This document shows, one piece after another, positions 1 through 9,996 of a stretch of 64,000 nucleotides of DNA. This DNA is from Verrucomicrobiota bacterium (GTDB taxonomy: Bacteria > Verrucomicrobiota > Verrucomicrobiia > Verrucomicrobiales > Akkermansiaceae). The position numbers and the translations under genes were made by a program. Numbering within the stretch: the first letter of the stretch is position 1; each line of letters begins with the position of its first letter. The stretch lies in the NCBI GenBank assembly GCA_017301995.1, contig JAFLEH010000031.1:1-64000 (forward strand), in the 5' to 3' direction. The notes under the pieces were generated by a model that was not told where the DNA came from, ran no database searches, and was given only the letters and a program-made list of their open reading frames with translations.

Positions 1-41
1 CGGGCTTGCTCCGCCTGGCTTTCCTGTGTAGTGATCTTCAT
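1..41 (-). CDS. N-terminus of an unidentified protein, cut by the window edge
   Basis: Reading leftward from an ATG at 41-39, an open frame begins MKITTQESQAEQA and runs off the window. A second in-frame ATG lies 13 codons upstream at 80-78, so the start is uncertain, and no clear ribosome binding site precedes either. It would be the gene after the RNase E/G gene, 261 bp downstream on the same strand. Too little is present to assign a family. It does not begin like ribosomal protein L21, a common neighbour of RNase G genes. Confidence 0.35.
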   Translation of the reverse strand, partial: MKITTQESQAEQA

Positions 42-263
42 GGTGGTTGGTGTTGTGGTGCTTTGTAGCAAACACACCATGAACCGGATCGTCCGCCGGG
101 TCAGCAACAACACCGCCACCACCACCCGGCTGCAGGGCCTGCGGCCCGCACTCAACCGGGAGAGGACAGATGTCCTAATCGTAATTTACACGGCCTTCCA
201 AAAGGCCAATCGGTGGAAAAACCGGAGTGCCCGTCCCGGCAGGCAACCGGCCTCTCCACACCC

Positions 264-279
264 GCCCCGAGTTCGGGGC
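264..279 (-). terminator. Hairpin just downstream of the RNase E/G gene
   Basis: GCCCCGA-GT-TCGGGGC is a perfect 7-bp inverted repeat starting about 24 bases after the stop codon of the minus-strand RNase gene. There is no U-run, so it may be a processing or stability hairpin rather than a classical terminator. A second inverted repeat (GGCCTT/AAGGCC) lies at 192-207. The rest of 42-302 shows no gene I can support. Confidence 0.35.
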
Positions 280-302
280 TTGCTCTCGGAGCGCGCGGGT
301 TC

Positions 303-1892
303 CTAACCCTGATCGATCGTCTTCTCCGTCTTGGCGTCGATGATCGCGAAGCGTTCGCGGTTGAGGGTGGGATCGGAGCGGAAGATCAGGCGGCCGGAAT
401 GGGAGCGCTCGAGTTCCACTAACAATTTGGCGTCGTCGCTCTTGAAGCGGTTCAGCACGTCGGAGTTGACGATGATGACGATATCGCCCACCTGGTCGCG
501 GTGTTTCTGGATGACCAGATTGAGGCGGCGCTGGATTTCCACGGACATGGTCATCGGCGTTTTCACGCGGGCGCGGCCCTGGCAATACGGGCACGGCTCG
601 TACATCGAATCGCGCAGGGATTCGTTGAGCCGCTGGCGGGTCATTTCCATCAGGCCGATCGGCGAGATCTGGAGCACCTGGGTCTTGGCCTTGTCCTTTT
701 TGAGGCGGTCGCGCATCGCTTTGTACACCGCCTGCTGATCCTTGCGGTGGCGCATGTCGATGAAGTCCACCACGACCAGCCCGCCGATGTTGCGCAGGCG
801 GAGCTGGCGCGCCACTTCCTGGGCCGCCTCGATGTTGGTTTCGAGGATCATCTTGTCCACGTCCTTCGATCCGCGGTTGCGGCCGGTGTTGACGTCGATG
901 GAAATGAGCGCCTCGGTTTCATCGATCACGATGTAGCCGCCGCAGGGAAGCCACACCTGGCGGGAGAACGCCTCGTCGATCTGTTTCTGGATATTGACCT
1001 GCTCGAAGAGCGGCTTGGTGGCGGAGGGCAGATAGTGGACACGGCGTTTGGCGCGGCGGGAAATCTTGCCGGCGATCTCGCGGATGCGCTCGGTGGTTTC
1101 CTGGTCGTCGCAGAGCACCTGGTCGATCTCGTCGGTTAAAAAATCGCGGGCGGTGCGTTCGATGAGTCCCGGTTCCTGGAAGATGCAGGCCGGGGTTTGT
1201 GAGTTGACCCGGTTGTGTTCGATCTGGTCCCACTGTTCCAACAGCATCGCCAGGTCGCGCACGAAGTGGCGGGCGCGGGTGCCCTGGGCGACGGTGCGCA
1301 TGATGATGCCCATGCCTTCCGGCACGGAAAGTTTCTGGACGATCTTGCGGAGCCGCTGGCGTTCCTGCGGGTCCTCGATCTTGCGGGAAATGCCGAACTG
1401 TTCGGTGTAGGGCATGAGCACCAGATAGCGGCCGGCCAGCGAGATGTTGGTGGTCACCCGCGGTCCCTTGGTGCCGATCGCTCCCTTGGAAACCTGAATC
1501 ACGATTTCCGATCCGGGCGGATAGATATCGGGAATGTCCTTGCTGGTGATCTTCTTCTGCTGCTTGCGCGGCTTGCCCTCGCGCTGGATCTCCTCCAGGC
1601 CGGCGTCGAGCGCGGCCGGGATGGCGTCCCAGAAATGCAGGAACGCGTTCTTGTCCAGGCCGATGTCCACGAACATCGCCTTGAGGCCCTGTTCGATGTT
1701 GCGCACGCGGCCCTTGAAGATGCCGCCGACGATGTTTTGGTCGCCTTCGCGCTCGACGGTGTATTCCTCCAGCACGCCGTCCTCGAGGAGGGCGACGCGG
1801 CGTTCGAGTTTCTCGACATTGACGATAATGCTGTTGCCACGGGAAGGATCCGGTCTGCCGATGCCCAGCAGTCGTTTGATGCGTTGAATCAT
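303..1892 (-). CDS. rng: Ribonuclease E/G family endoribonuclease
   Basis: 529 aa, close to E. coli RNase G in length, without the long C-terminal scaffold of RNase E. An S1-like RNA-binding region occupies about residues 36-130 (GIFKGRVRNIEQGLKAMFVD). The catalytic core carries the two magnesium-binding aspartates expected for the family: D333 in SIDVNTGR and D376 in VVVDFIDM. The zinc-link CPxC motif is C434-P-Y-C437, normally used for dimer pairing. The enzyme cleaves single-stranded A/U-rich RNA for rRNA maturation and mRNA decay. It is the last gene of the mreB-mreC-mreD-mrdA run, 40 bp after mrdA, an arrangement seen in many bacteria. I infer a single-strand endonuclease of the RNase G subtype; a short RNase E is the alternative. 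Confidence 0.95.
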   Translation of the reverse strand: MIQRIKRLLGIGRPDPSRGNSIIVNVEKLERRVALLEDGVLEEYTVEREGDQNIVGGIFKGRVRNIEQGLKAMFVDIGLDKNAFLHFWDAIPAALDAGLEEIQREGKPRKQQKKITSKDIPDIYPPGSEIVIQVSKGAIGTKGPRVTTNISLAGRYLVLMPYTEQFGISRKIEDPQERQRLRKIVQKLSVPEGMGIIMRTVAQGTRARHFVRDLAMLLEQWDQIEHNRVNSQTPACIFQEPGLIERTARDFLTDEIDQVLCDDQETTERIREIAGKISRRAKRRVHYLPSATKPLFEQVNIQKQIDEAFSRQVWLPCGGYIVIDETEALISIDVNTGRNRGSKDVDKMILETNIEAAQEVARQLRLRNIGGLVVVDFIDMRHRKDQQAVYKAMRDRLKKDKAKTQVLQISPIGLMEMTRQRLNESLRDSMYEPCPYCQGRARVKTPMTMSVEIQRRLNLVIQKHRDQVGDIVIIVNSDVLNRFKSDDAKLLVELERSHSGRLIFRSDPTLNRERFAIIDAKTEKTIDQG

Positions 1893-1932
1893 GTTGGTTA
1901 TGAAGTTGGTGTGTTTAATGGTTTTGGGAAGG

Positions 1933-4092
1933 TTAGGGTTCCGGTACGGGTTGGGCTCTTGGGATGACGGTGCCGTCGGCGTCGGTTTCCGGAGTGATCA
2001 CCGGGGTGGGGATCACGGGTTCCGGGGTGGGAGGCGGCGGGGTATCATCCGGGTTCTCAAGTTCCTCGCCGGTTTCGCCTGCGGCGTCGTCCTCCGCGGC
2101 GACCACGGCGGCGAGGGGATCGTCCTTGGGCAGCACGATCTCCTCGATGCGGTTGGTGTTGCCTTTCACGGGCGTCTGGGCCTTGAGAGGGAGGCGGATC
2201 CCCTCGTCCTGGGCGAACAGCCCGCGGAGGATGAGGTGAGCCAGCGGGCCGCACACCTTGCCGCCCGAGCCACCGTTCTGCACCAGCACGCAGACGGCGT
2301 ATTTCGGCTCTTCGAAGGGGGCGAAGGCGATGACCCAGGAATTGTTGGATTTCTTTCCGTTGTCGGTGGTTTGGGCGGTGCCGGTTTTGGCGGCCACCTC
2401 AATGTCGGAAATCTTCACGCGTCCGGCGGTGCCGCCGGGCTGGTTGACGGCCATCCACATGCCCTTGCGGAGCAGCGCGATATCCTTGGCCTTGGCGCCG
2501 GACTTCACCAGATCGACCACCGGCTTCGGCTTGTCCTCGATCACCTTGTGTCCGTCGGCCGCCACCGCGCACTTGACGATGCGGGGTTGATAGTAGGTGC
2601 CGCCGTTGGCGATGCAGGCGGTCATCGCGCAAAGTTGCAATGGGGTGGCCATCGCGTGGTATTGGCCGATGGCGAGCATGGCGGTGCGTGCGGGCGTCAT
2701 CGCTTCGGATGGATTGGCCAACCGCCACGCGCGGCTTCCCGGCAGCACGCCCGGGGATTCGTCGGGGAGTTCCACGCCGGTTTGTTTGCCGATGCCGACC
2801 ATCTGCATGCCGGTGACCATGGACTCCCATCCGATGGTGTTGGCGAGTTTCATGAAATACGGATTGCACGACTGCTGGATCGCCTTCGGCAGGGTGAGCG
2901 ATCCGTGGGCTCCGTGGCTTTGGTTCCACAGCCAGCAGCCGATCTTGATGTTGCCGAACGCGATGTAACCGTCGCAGGAAAACGACCGGTCCGCCATGCC
3001 CTCGAGCGCGCCGGCGATTGCCGTTGGCGGCTTGAACGTGGATCCGGGAGTGAAAGACTTGATGCAACGGTTGGAAAACGGGTCCATTTTCCGGTTGTCC
3101 AGATACTCGTTCCATTTGTCCTGTGAAATGGAAGGGATGAAATCGTTAGGGTTGTAATCCGGGATGGAGGCCATGGCGATGATCTCGCCGGTATTGACGT
3201 CCATCACCACCGCGGCAGCGCGGCCGGCGCGGCGGATCACGTTTTCCACATGGAGTTGGGCACGGGCGTCCAGCGTGAGCGCCACGGTGGCTCCCACTCC
3301 CGGACGGGTGTAGTCGATCATGCGGATGATCCGGCCCTTTTCGTTCTTGAGCAGGGTTTTCACTCCCTCCGGCCCCTGGAGGACTTCGTCCATGCTTTGC
3401 TCGACTCCCGCAACGCCTTTCGCATCGCCGGTGTAGTGGTTGAAGCGCCGCTTCGCGCTATCCGGAATATCCTTGGGTTCCCACGCCTTGATATATCCCA
3501 ACACATGGCTGGCCAGACCGTTATACGGATACTCGCGCAGCGGGCGGGTGCTCAGATAGACTCCGGGCAGCTCCAGATTCGACTCGGCGCAGCGGGCGAA
3601 TTCCTCGTAGGTCAGATCCGTCCGGTAGCTGAACGGGACCAAGCCCTTGTGGGTCTTGTAATGGGTGGCCAGAGCCGACGAATTGTAGTCCTTGGCGAGC
3701 CCGAGCTTGCGGAGGCGGGCGATCGTCCATTCGTTGACGATCGTGACGATGTCCTTTTCCCGATCCACGCGGTACATCTCGTTTCGCTCGGTCAGACGAT
3801 TGAGGCCGGGTTCTTCCGAGTGGCGTGCCATGTAAGCCTTGTGGATTTCCTCGAGGTTGAAGGAAATCTCGTAGTTGCGCAGGTTTTTCGCCAGCAGGAT
3901 GCCATTGCGGTCGGTGATCTCCCCTCGGACGCCGGGCTCGCGCACGTTGACGGTCACCGGCGAGGGCATTTTCTGGCTGAACTCCTCCTGCCTGACGATC
4001 TGGAACTCGTGCAGGCGCGAGGCCAACACCCCGAACCCGGAAAGCACCAGGGCGGTTAGCATATACAGTCGCAAGCGGAATCCGGGGTTCAT
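1933..4092 (-). CDS. mrdA: Penicillin-binding protein 2 (elongasome transpeptidase)
   Basis: 719 aa class B PBP. One N-terminal membrane segment (about residues 8-27) precedes the pedestal domain with RGEITDRNG (56-64). The transpeptidase domain has the active-site triad motifs S351-T-F-K354, S408-C-N410 and K569-T-G571. It cross-links peptidoglycan during sidewall synthesis with RodA and MreBCD. The last 60 or so residues are an acidic, then proline-rich tail (TPPPPTPEPVIPTP), longer than usual for PBP2; its role is unknown and it would lie in the periplasm. The gene starts 4 bp after mreD, consistent with translational coupling. No rodA is visible in the window. Confidence 0.95.
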   Translation of the reverse strand: MNPGFRLRLYMLTALVLSGFGVLASRLHEFQIVRQEEFSQKMPSPVTVNVREPGVRGEITDRNGILLAKNLRNYEISFNLEEIHKAYMARHSEEPGLNRLTERNEMYRVDREKDIVTIVNEWTIARLRKLGLAKDYNSSALATHYKTHKGLVPFSYRTDLTYEEFARCAESNLELPGVYLSTRPLREYPYNGLASHVLGYIKAWEPKDIPDSAKRRFNHYTGDAKGVAGVEQSMDEVLQGPEGVKTLLKNEKGRIIRMIDYTRPGVGATVALTLDARAQLHVENVIRRAGRAAAVVMDVNTGEIIAMASIPDYNPNDFIPSISQDKWNEYLDNRKMDPFSNRCIKSFTPGSTFKPPTAIAGALEGMADRSFSCDGYIAFGNIKIGCWLWNQSHGAHGSLTLPKAIQQSCNPYFMKLANTIGWESMVTGMQMVGIGKQTGVELPDESPGVLPGSRAWRLANPSEAMTPARTAMLAIGQYHAMATPLQLCAMTACIANGGTYYQPRIVKCAVAADGHKVIEDKPKPVVDLVKSGAKAKDIALLRKGMWMAVNQPGGTAGRVKISDIEVAAKTGTAQTTDNGKKSNNSWVIAFAPFEEPKYAVCVLVQNGGSGGKVCGPLAHLILRGLFAQDEGIRLPLKAQTPVKGNTNRIEEIVLPKDDPLAAVVAAEDDAAGETGEELENPDDTPPPPTPEPVIPTPVITPETDADGTVIPRAQPVPEP

Positions 4093-4096
4093 GGCG

Positions 4097-4687
4097 TTAT
4101 TGGAACGAGCGCCGGCGCTTGCGAGCCGCCGCCTCCGGGAAAATGGTGTGGCCGCAACGGCCCGCGATGGTGGAAAGCATCCAGAACACGGGCGGAGAAA
4201 GCAGCATGGTGAGCGTGGCCGTCCACGTCATCTGCCGCACGGTGGCCGCGCTCAGCGCCGGACTGCCGCGGACCACGGTGATGAACCCGTATTCGGCCGC
4301 CAGATAGAGAAACACGGCGATCCCGGAAAGCAGCGCGGAGAAATACCATTTCCCCTGCCGGAACAGCGGCTGGATGCCCTGCATCAGGAAGCCCATGCCA
4401 CCGAACAGCAGGATTGAGTAACCGAACCGCATCGCCTCGACCGGCTGCGAGTAGATCTCCGCATCGCCGCCCAGCGGACCAAGCGTGAACTGCGCGTCCC
4501 ACAGAAACCCACACACGAACGCCAGCAGCAGCATCGTCGGCTGGTTCACCGTCACCGCCGCGCAGAGAAACACCAACTGCACCACCAGCAGCCGCGAATG
4601 GTGCCACCCGGTGAACGCCGGCACGAACTGCTGCACCACAAACGCGGCCAGCACCAACAGCAACGTGATGATCGTGTAACGTGTCAC
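4097..4687 (-). CDS. mreD: MreD-like rod-shape membrane protein
   Basis: 196 aa, almost entirely hydrophobic, with about five to six predicted membrane spans and a basic C-terminus (AARKRRRSFQ). Primary sequence is weakly conserved in this family, so the call rests on size, topology and its position between mreC and mrdA. It starts with GTG, and this GTG overlaps the TGA of mreC (GTGA), so the two genes are translationally coupled. MreD is an inner-membrane component that links MreC to the PBP2/RodA synthase. Confidence 0.85.
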   Translation of the reverse strand: MTRYTIITLLLVLAAFVVQQFVPAFTGWHHSRLLVVQLVFLCAAVTVNQPTMLLLAFVCGFLWDAQFTLGPLGGDAEIYSQPVEAMRFGYSILLFGGMGFLMQGIQPLFRQGKWYFSALLSGIAVFLYLAAEYGFITVVRGSPALSAATVRQMTWTATLTMLLSPPVFWMLSTIAGRCGHTIFPEAAARKRRRSFQ

Positions 4688-5511
4688 TGCGGTGGATCGG
4701 ATTTGTCGATCACGACGAAAACCGTACCAAGATCACCGAAGTTCACCGCCGGGCGGACGAGTGCTTCGGAGTCCTCGGCGCCTTTTTCGACGGACACGAT
4801 TTCTCCCAAAAGGATGTTGGCCCGGAAGATGCCTCCCCGGCCGGTGGTGAATACGCGCTGCCCCGCCTGGAGCACCGCGTTTTTTGATAGAAACTTCAGC
4901 CGCAGCAGCGGGGTCCCCTCGCCCAGCCCGCGCTGGCCGGTTAGAATCCCCACTTCCGGGCTTTCCTCAACCTTGGCGGAAACCTGGCAGGCCTCGTCCG
5001 TCAGCAGCACCACCGACGAGCGGTCGTCCGACGAACGGTCGATGATGCCCACCAGGCACGGATGCCGATCCACATGGGACAGCACCGCGAGTTGGGGTCC
5101 GATGCCACGCTTCATGCCGGCGTCGATTTCCACCGTCTGCCACCAGGTGGCGGGCTGCCGGCGGATGATCTGCGCCGCCACCACGCGGAAATTGGTGGCT
5201 TGTTTGAACTCCAGCGCGTGGCGCAACTGGGCGTTCTCGCGTTCGAGTTCCCCGCAGCGGGCCTCGATGATCGGCAGGCGTCCGATCTCGCTGCGGATGG
5301 TGGTCAGCTCCGTTTCAAGATCCTTGGAATGGCGGACCTCCTTGAGGAAATCGCGCGAGTGGGTCTCGATCGCCGAGCCGGATTTCAAAAACGGTTGGAT
5401 GGCCGAGTAGTAGCCGCGCTGGATCTCACGCACCGTGCGCTCGCTGCGGGTGAGCGCCCAGACGGCCCCCCCCAGAAACAATAGCAGCGCGATCAGATTC
5501 AGCGGTTTCAT
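4684..5511 (-). CDS. mreC: Rod shape-determining protein MreC
   Basis: 275 aa. One N-terminal transmembrane helix (about 4-22) is followed by a coiled coil rich in E/L/R (about 60-105) and then the two-lobed beta domain typical of MreC (GVGIL-like stretches such as GIGPQLAVLSHVDRHP and GGIFRANILLGEIVSVE). MreC forms periplasmic filaments that bind and activate PBP2. It begins 12 bp after mreB and overlaps mreD by 4 bp, supporting one transcript. Confidence 0.93.
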   Translation of the reverse strand: MKPLNLIALLLFLGGAVWALTRSERTVREIQRGYYSAIQPFLKSGSAIETHSRDFLKEVRHSKDLETELTTIRSEIGRLPIIEARCGELERENAQLRHALEFKQATNFRVVAAQIIRRQPATWWQTVEIDAGMKRGIGPQLAVLSHVDRHPCLVGIIDRSSDDRSSVVLLTDEACQVSAKVEESPEVGILTGQRGLGEGTPLLRLKFLSKNAVLQAGQRVFTTGRGGIFRANILLGEIVSVEKGAEDSEALVRPAVNFGDLGTVFVVIDKSDPPQ

Positions 5512-5523
5512 CGTGGCAGCGGT

Positions 5524-6567
<1,044 letters not shown>

Positions 6568-6875
6568 GGAGCATGATGAAAAAGGGGAACGGAAAATGTC
6601 GGACGGCCCGCGGCAGCATCCATGAGGTCCCGGATTTCGCCGCAACCGACCGTACAATCAGGATTGAGGCGGAAGCCCGCCGCGAACCGCTGCGGATAAC
6701 CCGAGCCGCCGCCCGCGTCAAGGGAAATCCCGCATTTTCAACTAAATTAACTATTGATTTTTTAGTATTTTCACCAGGCCGGTAATACCCTTACGTCGGA
6801 AATTTCCGCCGGCACCCCGGAACAAACGAGTGACATCCGCCCGGCGCGGATGCATGCTCCGCGCCGCACCGTTTT
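6568..6875. promoter_or_regulatory. Divergent intergenic region with an AT-rich core
   Basis: 308 bp separate the start codons of mreB (minus) and the oxidoreductase (plus). Positions 6731-6787 are strikingly AT-rich against the surrounding GC-rich DNA (TTTTCAACTAAATTAACT and the following T-tract), so promoters for both genes probably lie here. I could not find a -35/-10 pair with good spacing on either strand. No small gene is apparent. Confidence 0.45.
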
Positions 6876-8129
6876 ATGAGCACACCCGTCACACTCGCCA
6901 TCGTCGGCGCCGGAAAACGCGGCGAAGCCTACGCCGCCTACGCCAAACACCACCCGGACCAACTCCGCGTCGTCGCCGTCGCCGAACCCCGCGACCTCCA
7001 GCGCGAACGCATGGCCGCCGAGCACGCAATCCCTCCCGAACGCTGCTTCGATGGCTACGAGTCCCTCGCCGCCGCCGGCAAGCTCGCCGACGCGGTCGCC
7101 ATCTGCACCCAGGACCAAATGCACTGCCACCCGGTGGAACTCCTGGCCCCGCAAGGCTACGCGATCCTGCTCGAAAAGCCGCTGTCTCCTAACAACGAGG
7201 AAGCCGAGCGCATCGTCGCCTGCGTCCGCGAGCACCGCAACCTGTTCGCCGTCTGCCACGTCCTGCTCTACACCGAGCTAACCTCCAAACTGCGCGAAAT
7301 CCTCCGCGCCGGAACCATCGGCGAAATCGTCAGCGTCCAACACCTCGAACCGGTCGCATGGTGGCACCAGGCGCACTCGTTCGTCCGGGGCAACTGGCGA
7401 AACGAGGCGGAATCGTCGTTCATGCTGCTCGCCAAATCCTGCCACGACATCGACTGGCTGCGCCACATCGTCAACTCCCGCTGCCGCACGGTCGCCAGCT
7501 TCGGCTCGCTCCGTCATTTCCGGGCCTCGGAGAAGCCCGAGGGCGCCTCCGACCGCTGTTGGGACTGCAAGGTCGAGGAAACCTGCCCCTATTCGGCCAA
7601 ACGGATCTATTATACGAATTTCGAAAGAGATAGCATCGCCAATTATATCAACGACGTCATCACCGAAGGCCGCAACACCCGCGAGGCGGTGGAGGACGCG
7701 GTCCGCAACGGCCCCTACGGCCGCTGCGTCTATGCCTGCGACAACGACGTGGTGGACAACCAGACGGTGATGCTCGACTTCGAGGGACCGGTGAGCGTCA
7801 CTTTCACCATGACCGCCTTCACCCCCACCCTTCACCGCGCCACCCGCATCTTCGGCACCCGGGGATACATCGATACCGACTTCGTCCACATCAATGTGTT
7901 CGATTTTCTAACCGAGAAGGAAACCGTCCACGACACCCGTGTCGGCGGAGCCACCGCGGCATCCGGCCATGGCGGCGGCGACTATCACATCATGCGCGCC
8001 TTCGTCCACGCCGTGGCCACCGGCGACACCTCGGCCATCCACTCCGGAGCGGACGCCACCATCGACAGCCACCGGATCATTTTCGCCGCCGAACAATCCC
8101 GCCGCGAACGGCGGATGATCGAATTGTAA
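6876..8129 (+). CDS. Gfo/Idh/MocA family NAD(P)-dependent oxidoreductase
   Basis: 417 aa. An N-terminal Rossmann fold begins with VTLAIVGAGKRGEAYA (GxGxxG-type, about 5-20), followed by the family EKP motif in LLEKPLS (about 97-103) and a C-terminal alpha/beta substrate domain with KSCHDIDW supplying the usual histidine/aspartate. A cysteine cluster, CWDCKVEETCPY, sits in the middle of the C-terminal domain and looks like a metal-binding insert found in some members. These enzymes oxidise or reduce sugars and cyclitols. It has no signal peptide, so it is cytoplasmic, unlike the Tat-type paralogue at 53.5-54.7 kb. Substrate unknown. Confidence 0.88.
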   Translation: MSTPVTLAIVGAGKRGEAYAAYAKHHPDQLRVVAVAEPRDLQRERMAAEHAIPPERCFDGYESLAAAGKLADAVAICTQDQMHCHPVELLAPQGYAILLEKPLSPNNEEAERIVACVREHRNLFAVCHVLLYTELTSKLREILRAGTIGEIVSVQHLEPVAWWHQAHSFVRGNWRNEAESSFMLLAKSCHDIDWLRHIVNSRCRTVASFGSLRHFRASEKPEGASDRCWDCKVEETCPYSAKRIYYTNFERDSIANYINDVITEGRNTREAVEDAVRNGPYGRCVYACDNDVVDNQTVMLDFEGPVSVTFTMTAFTPTLHRATRIFGTRGYIDTDFVHINVFDFLTEKETVHDTRVGGATAASGHGGGDYHIMRAFVHAVATGDTSAIHSGADATIDSHRIIFAAEQSRRERRMIEL

Positions 8130-8131
8130 CC

Positions 8132-8181
8132 GGCCATCGCCACGATCTAACGGAGCGCGGACTTCAGTCCGCCCGATGGCC
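8132..8181. repeat. Nested palindrome downstream of the oxidoreductase
   Basis: Outer arms GGCCATCG (8132-8139) and CGATGGCC (8174-8181) enclose an inner perfect hairpin GCGGAC-TTCA-GTCCGC (8157-8172). It begins right after the stop codon. The form is that of a REP-like intergenic repeat; only one copy was noticed here. Confidence 0.5.
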
Positions 8182-8201
8182 GCAGGCCCATGATCGGATT
8201 C

Positions 8202-8228
8202 ATTCGGATTCTCGCGAATCCTCCGAAT
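8202..8228 (+). terminator. Stem-loop, possible terminator
   Basis: ATTCG-GATTC-TCGC-GAATC-ctc-CGAAT forms a stem with a 3-nt bulge (inner stem 8207-8211/8216-8220, outer 8202-8206/8224-8228), followed by AAAT but no U-run. It separates the oxidoreductase from the next exported-protein gene. Confidence 0.35.
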
Positions 8229-8323
8229 AAATCCCCGGTCGTTCGCGTTTAACCCGGACACCGCCCATGGCAGTTCTTTCCGCGGGCGGAAGATCCGCGT
8301 CCAACCCAACACCCGAACCCACC

Positions 8324-9085
8324 ATGATTCCGCCCATCCGCACCACCGCCGCCGTCGCAGCCTGCTGGCTCGCCTGCGTTTCCACCCCGTATGCCGAAAC
8401 CGGCACCCCGGAACACGATCCCTTCGCCAAACAGGACAGCCTGCCGAAGATGATTCGCGTCCAAGTCGAGTTCATCGAAGTGAGCCACCCGCAATACACC
8501 GAGCTGATGGCCACGCCCCGGAAAACCACCAACGACACCGACCTCCGCGCACGCCTCACCGCCCTGACCAAGGAAGGCAAGGCCACCGTCGTCGAAACCC
8601 TTGCGGCAACCGGAAAAAGCGGCCAAAAAGCCACATCGGAGTCCATTGAGGAAATCATCTACGCCACCGAATACGAGCCACCTGAACTTCCATGCAATGG
8701 AGTTTCCGGTCAAAAATCCGAGCCCAATCCGAACACCGTGAATGGCCCCACGCCCAGCGCCTGGGACACGCGCAACACGGGCGGCACCCTGGAGATCGAA
8801 CCGAACATCACCGATGATGGCCATTTCATCGACATCCGCCTGGTTCCGGAAATCGTCTATCATGTTGGAAACCGCGTGTGGATGGAGTGGAAGGACGACC
8901 ATGGCAAGGCGAACATCGAAATGCCGGATTTCTACACCGTGAGAATGAACACCAGTCTGACCGTGGTGGACGGCCAACCGTTCCTTGCCGCCGCCCTTTC
9001 TCCCAAGAACGACAAGGGCGCGTGCGACCCCACCCGCAAGCTCATGGTTTTCGTCCGCGCGGACATCGTCACGGTGGGCAAGTGA
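8324..9085 (+). CDS. Exported protein of unknown function, paralogue 1
   Basis: 253 aa. The start MIPPIRTTAAVAACWLAC gives a good signal peptide ending near STPYAE; a further upstream in-frame ATG adds only a non-signal stretch. The mature part has MIRVQVEFIEVSHP, a DTRNTGGTLEIEPNI segment, then HFIDIRLVPEIVYHV and a C-terminal LMVFVRADIV. The pattern TLEIEPNI...IDIRLVPEIV resembles the beta-strands of secretin (GspD/PilQ) C-domains, but the length is far too short for a secretin and no gate region is visible. It is followed 22 bp later by a clear paralogue. Function unknown; periplasmic or outer-membrane-associated. Confidence 0.8.
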   Translation: MIPPIRTTAAVAACWLACVSTPYAETGTPEHDPFAKQDSLPKMIRVQVEFIEVSHPQYTELMATPRKTTNDTDLRARLTALTKEGKATVVETLAATGKSGQKATSESIEEIIYATEYEPPELPCNGVSGQKSEPNPNTVNGPTPSAWDTRNTGGTLEIEPNITDDGHFIDIRLVPEIVYHVGNRVWMEWKDDHGKANIEMPDFYTVRMNTSLTVVDGQPFLAAALSPKNDKGACDPTRKLMVFVRADIVTVGK

Positions 9086-9107
9086 TCCCGCCTCACCCTC
9101 CACCGTC

Positions 9108-9881
9108 ATGAGCCGCATCCAAAAACCGGAGCGCGGAGTACGGTCCGCGTTGTTGCTAGGGGCGATCCTCCACCTGGTCCTCCCGTCCGTCGCGCGGGCG
9201 GACGAGGATCCTTTCGCCGAAACCGCCGGAGAAACCTGTCTTCCAACGAACATCCGCATCTCCGCGCAGTTCATCGAGGTTCCCCACCCTGTTCTAACCA
9301 CCCTGCTGTCCGGCCCCGACAAACGCGGCCACGCGATCCATCGGAACGCCATGGACCTGGTGGCCAAGGGCCAGGCGAAAGTCATCGAGACGACCATGGT
9401 GACGTGCAAAAGCTCGCAGAGGGCGGCCGTGGAGAGTCTCTGTGAGGTGATCTCTCCCACCGAATGGGACCCGCCGGTTTTTCCGGGTGCGGTCGATCCG
9501 GCACTCAATGCGGAAATTGCGGCGCGTCGTCCTAAAATTGTCCCAGAGACTCCCTCTTTCTGGGACACCCGCAACACCGGCACCACCTTCGAGGTGGAGC
9601 CCTGCATTTGGGACAATGGTCTCATCGACGTGCGCTTTGTTCCGGAAATCGTTTCGCTTGTCCGCATGGATACCATCACCCCATGGATCACCCCCTGGGG
9701 CGACGCATCGATCCGTCGGCCGGTTTTCAGCATGCTCCGCTCCAACACAAGTCTGACCCTGCTGAACGGCGTCCCCGAGCTTGCCGGCATCCTCAATACG
9801 AAGCCCGCGGCCGGCCCGGTGGTGCCCCACAAAGTCCTGCTCTTCATCCGCGCCGATATTCTAACCGCCGCCTCGGAGTAG
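9108..9881 (+). CDS. Exported protein of unknown function, paralogue 2
   Basis: 257 aa from MSRIQKPERGVRSALLLGA, a signal peptide ending near VARADEDPF. It aligns along its whole length with the preceding gene: DPFAE/DPFAK, IRISAQFIEVPHP against IRVQVEFIEVSHP, FWDTRNTGTTFEVEPCIW against AWDTRNTGGTLEIEPNIT, IDVRFVPEIVSLV against IDIRLVPEIVYHV, and LLFIRADILTA against LMVFVRADIVTV. The two are a tandem duplication that has diverged well beyond recent copying. A secretin-like beta segment is the only hint of function. Confidence 0.8.
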   Translation: MSRIQKPERGVRSALLLGAILHLVLPSVARADEDPFAETAGETCLPTNIRISAQFIEVPHPVLTTLLSGPDKRGHAIHRNAMDLVAKGQAKVIETTMVTCKSSQRAAVESLCEVISPTEWDPPVFPGAVDPALNAEIAARRPKIVPETPSFWDTRNTGTTFEVEPCIWDNGLIDVRFVPEIVSLVRMDTITPWITPWGDASIRRPVFSMLRSNTSLTLLNGVPELAGILNTKPAAGPVVPHKVLLFIRADILTAASE

Positions 9882-9996
9882 CCATCATCCGCGGGACCGC
9901 CGCCATCTCCCGTGGGCTTCGCCTCCGGCATCCCCGAATTTTCTTGACCCTCCCCGGTCAGCGGGTCCAGCCTATGGCCGCACCAAGCGAGACCTC

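Noticed and set aside
42..302. Search for a tRNA or small RNA in the gap after the RNase gene
   Set aside because: Two short hairpins are present but no cloverleaf, CCA end or conserved RNA pattern could be recognised.
8249..9931. A 560-codon open frame on the minus strand
   Set aside because: It lies antisense to two exported-protein genes that have signal peptides and align with each other; the antisense translation is low-complexity and shows no family. It is a by-product of GC-rich codon use.
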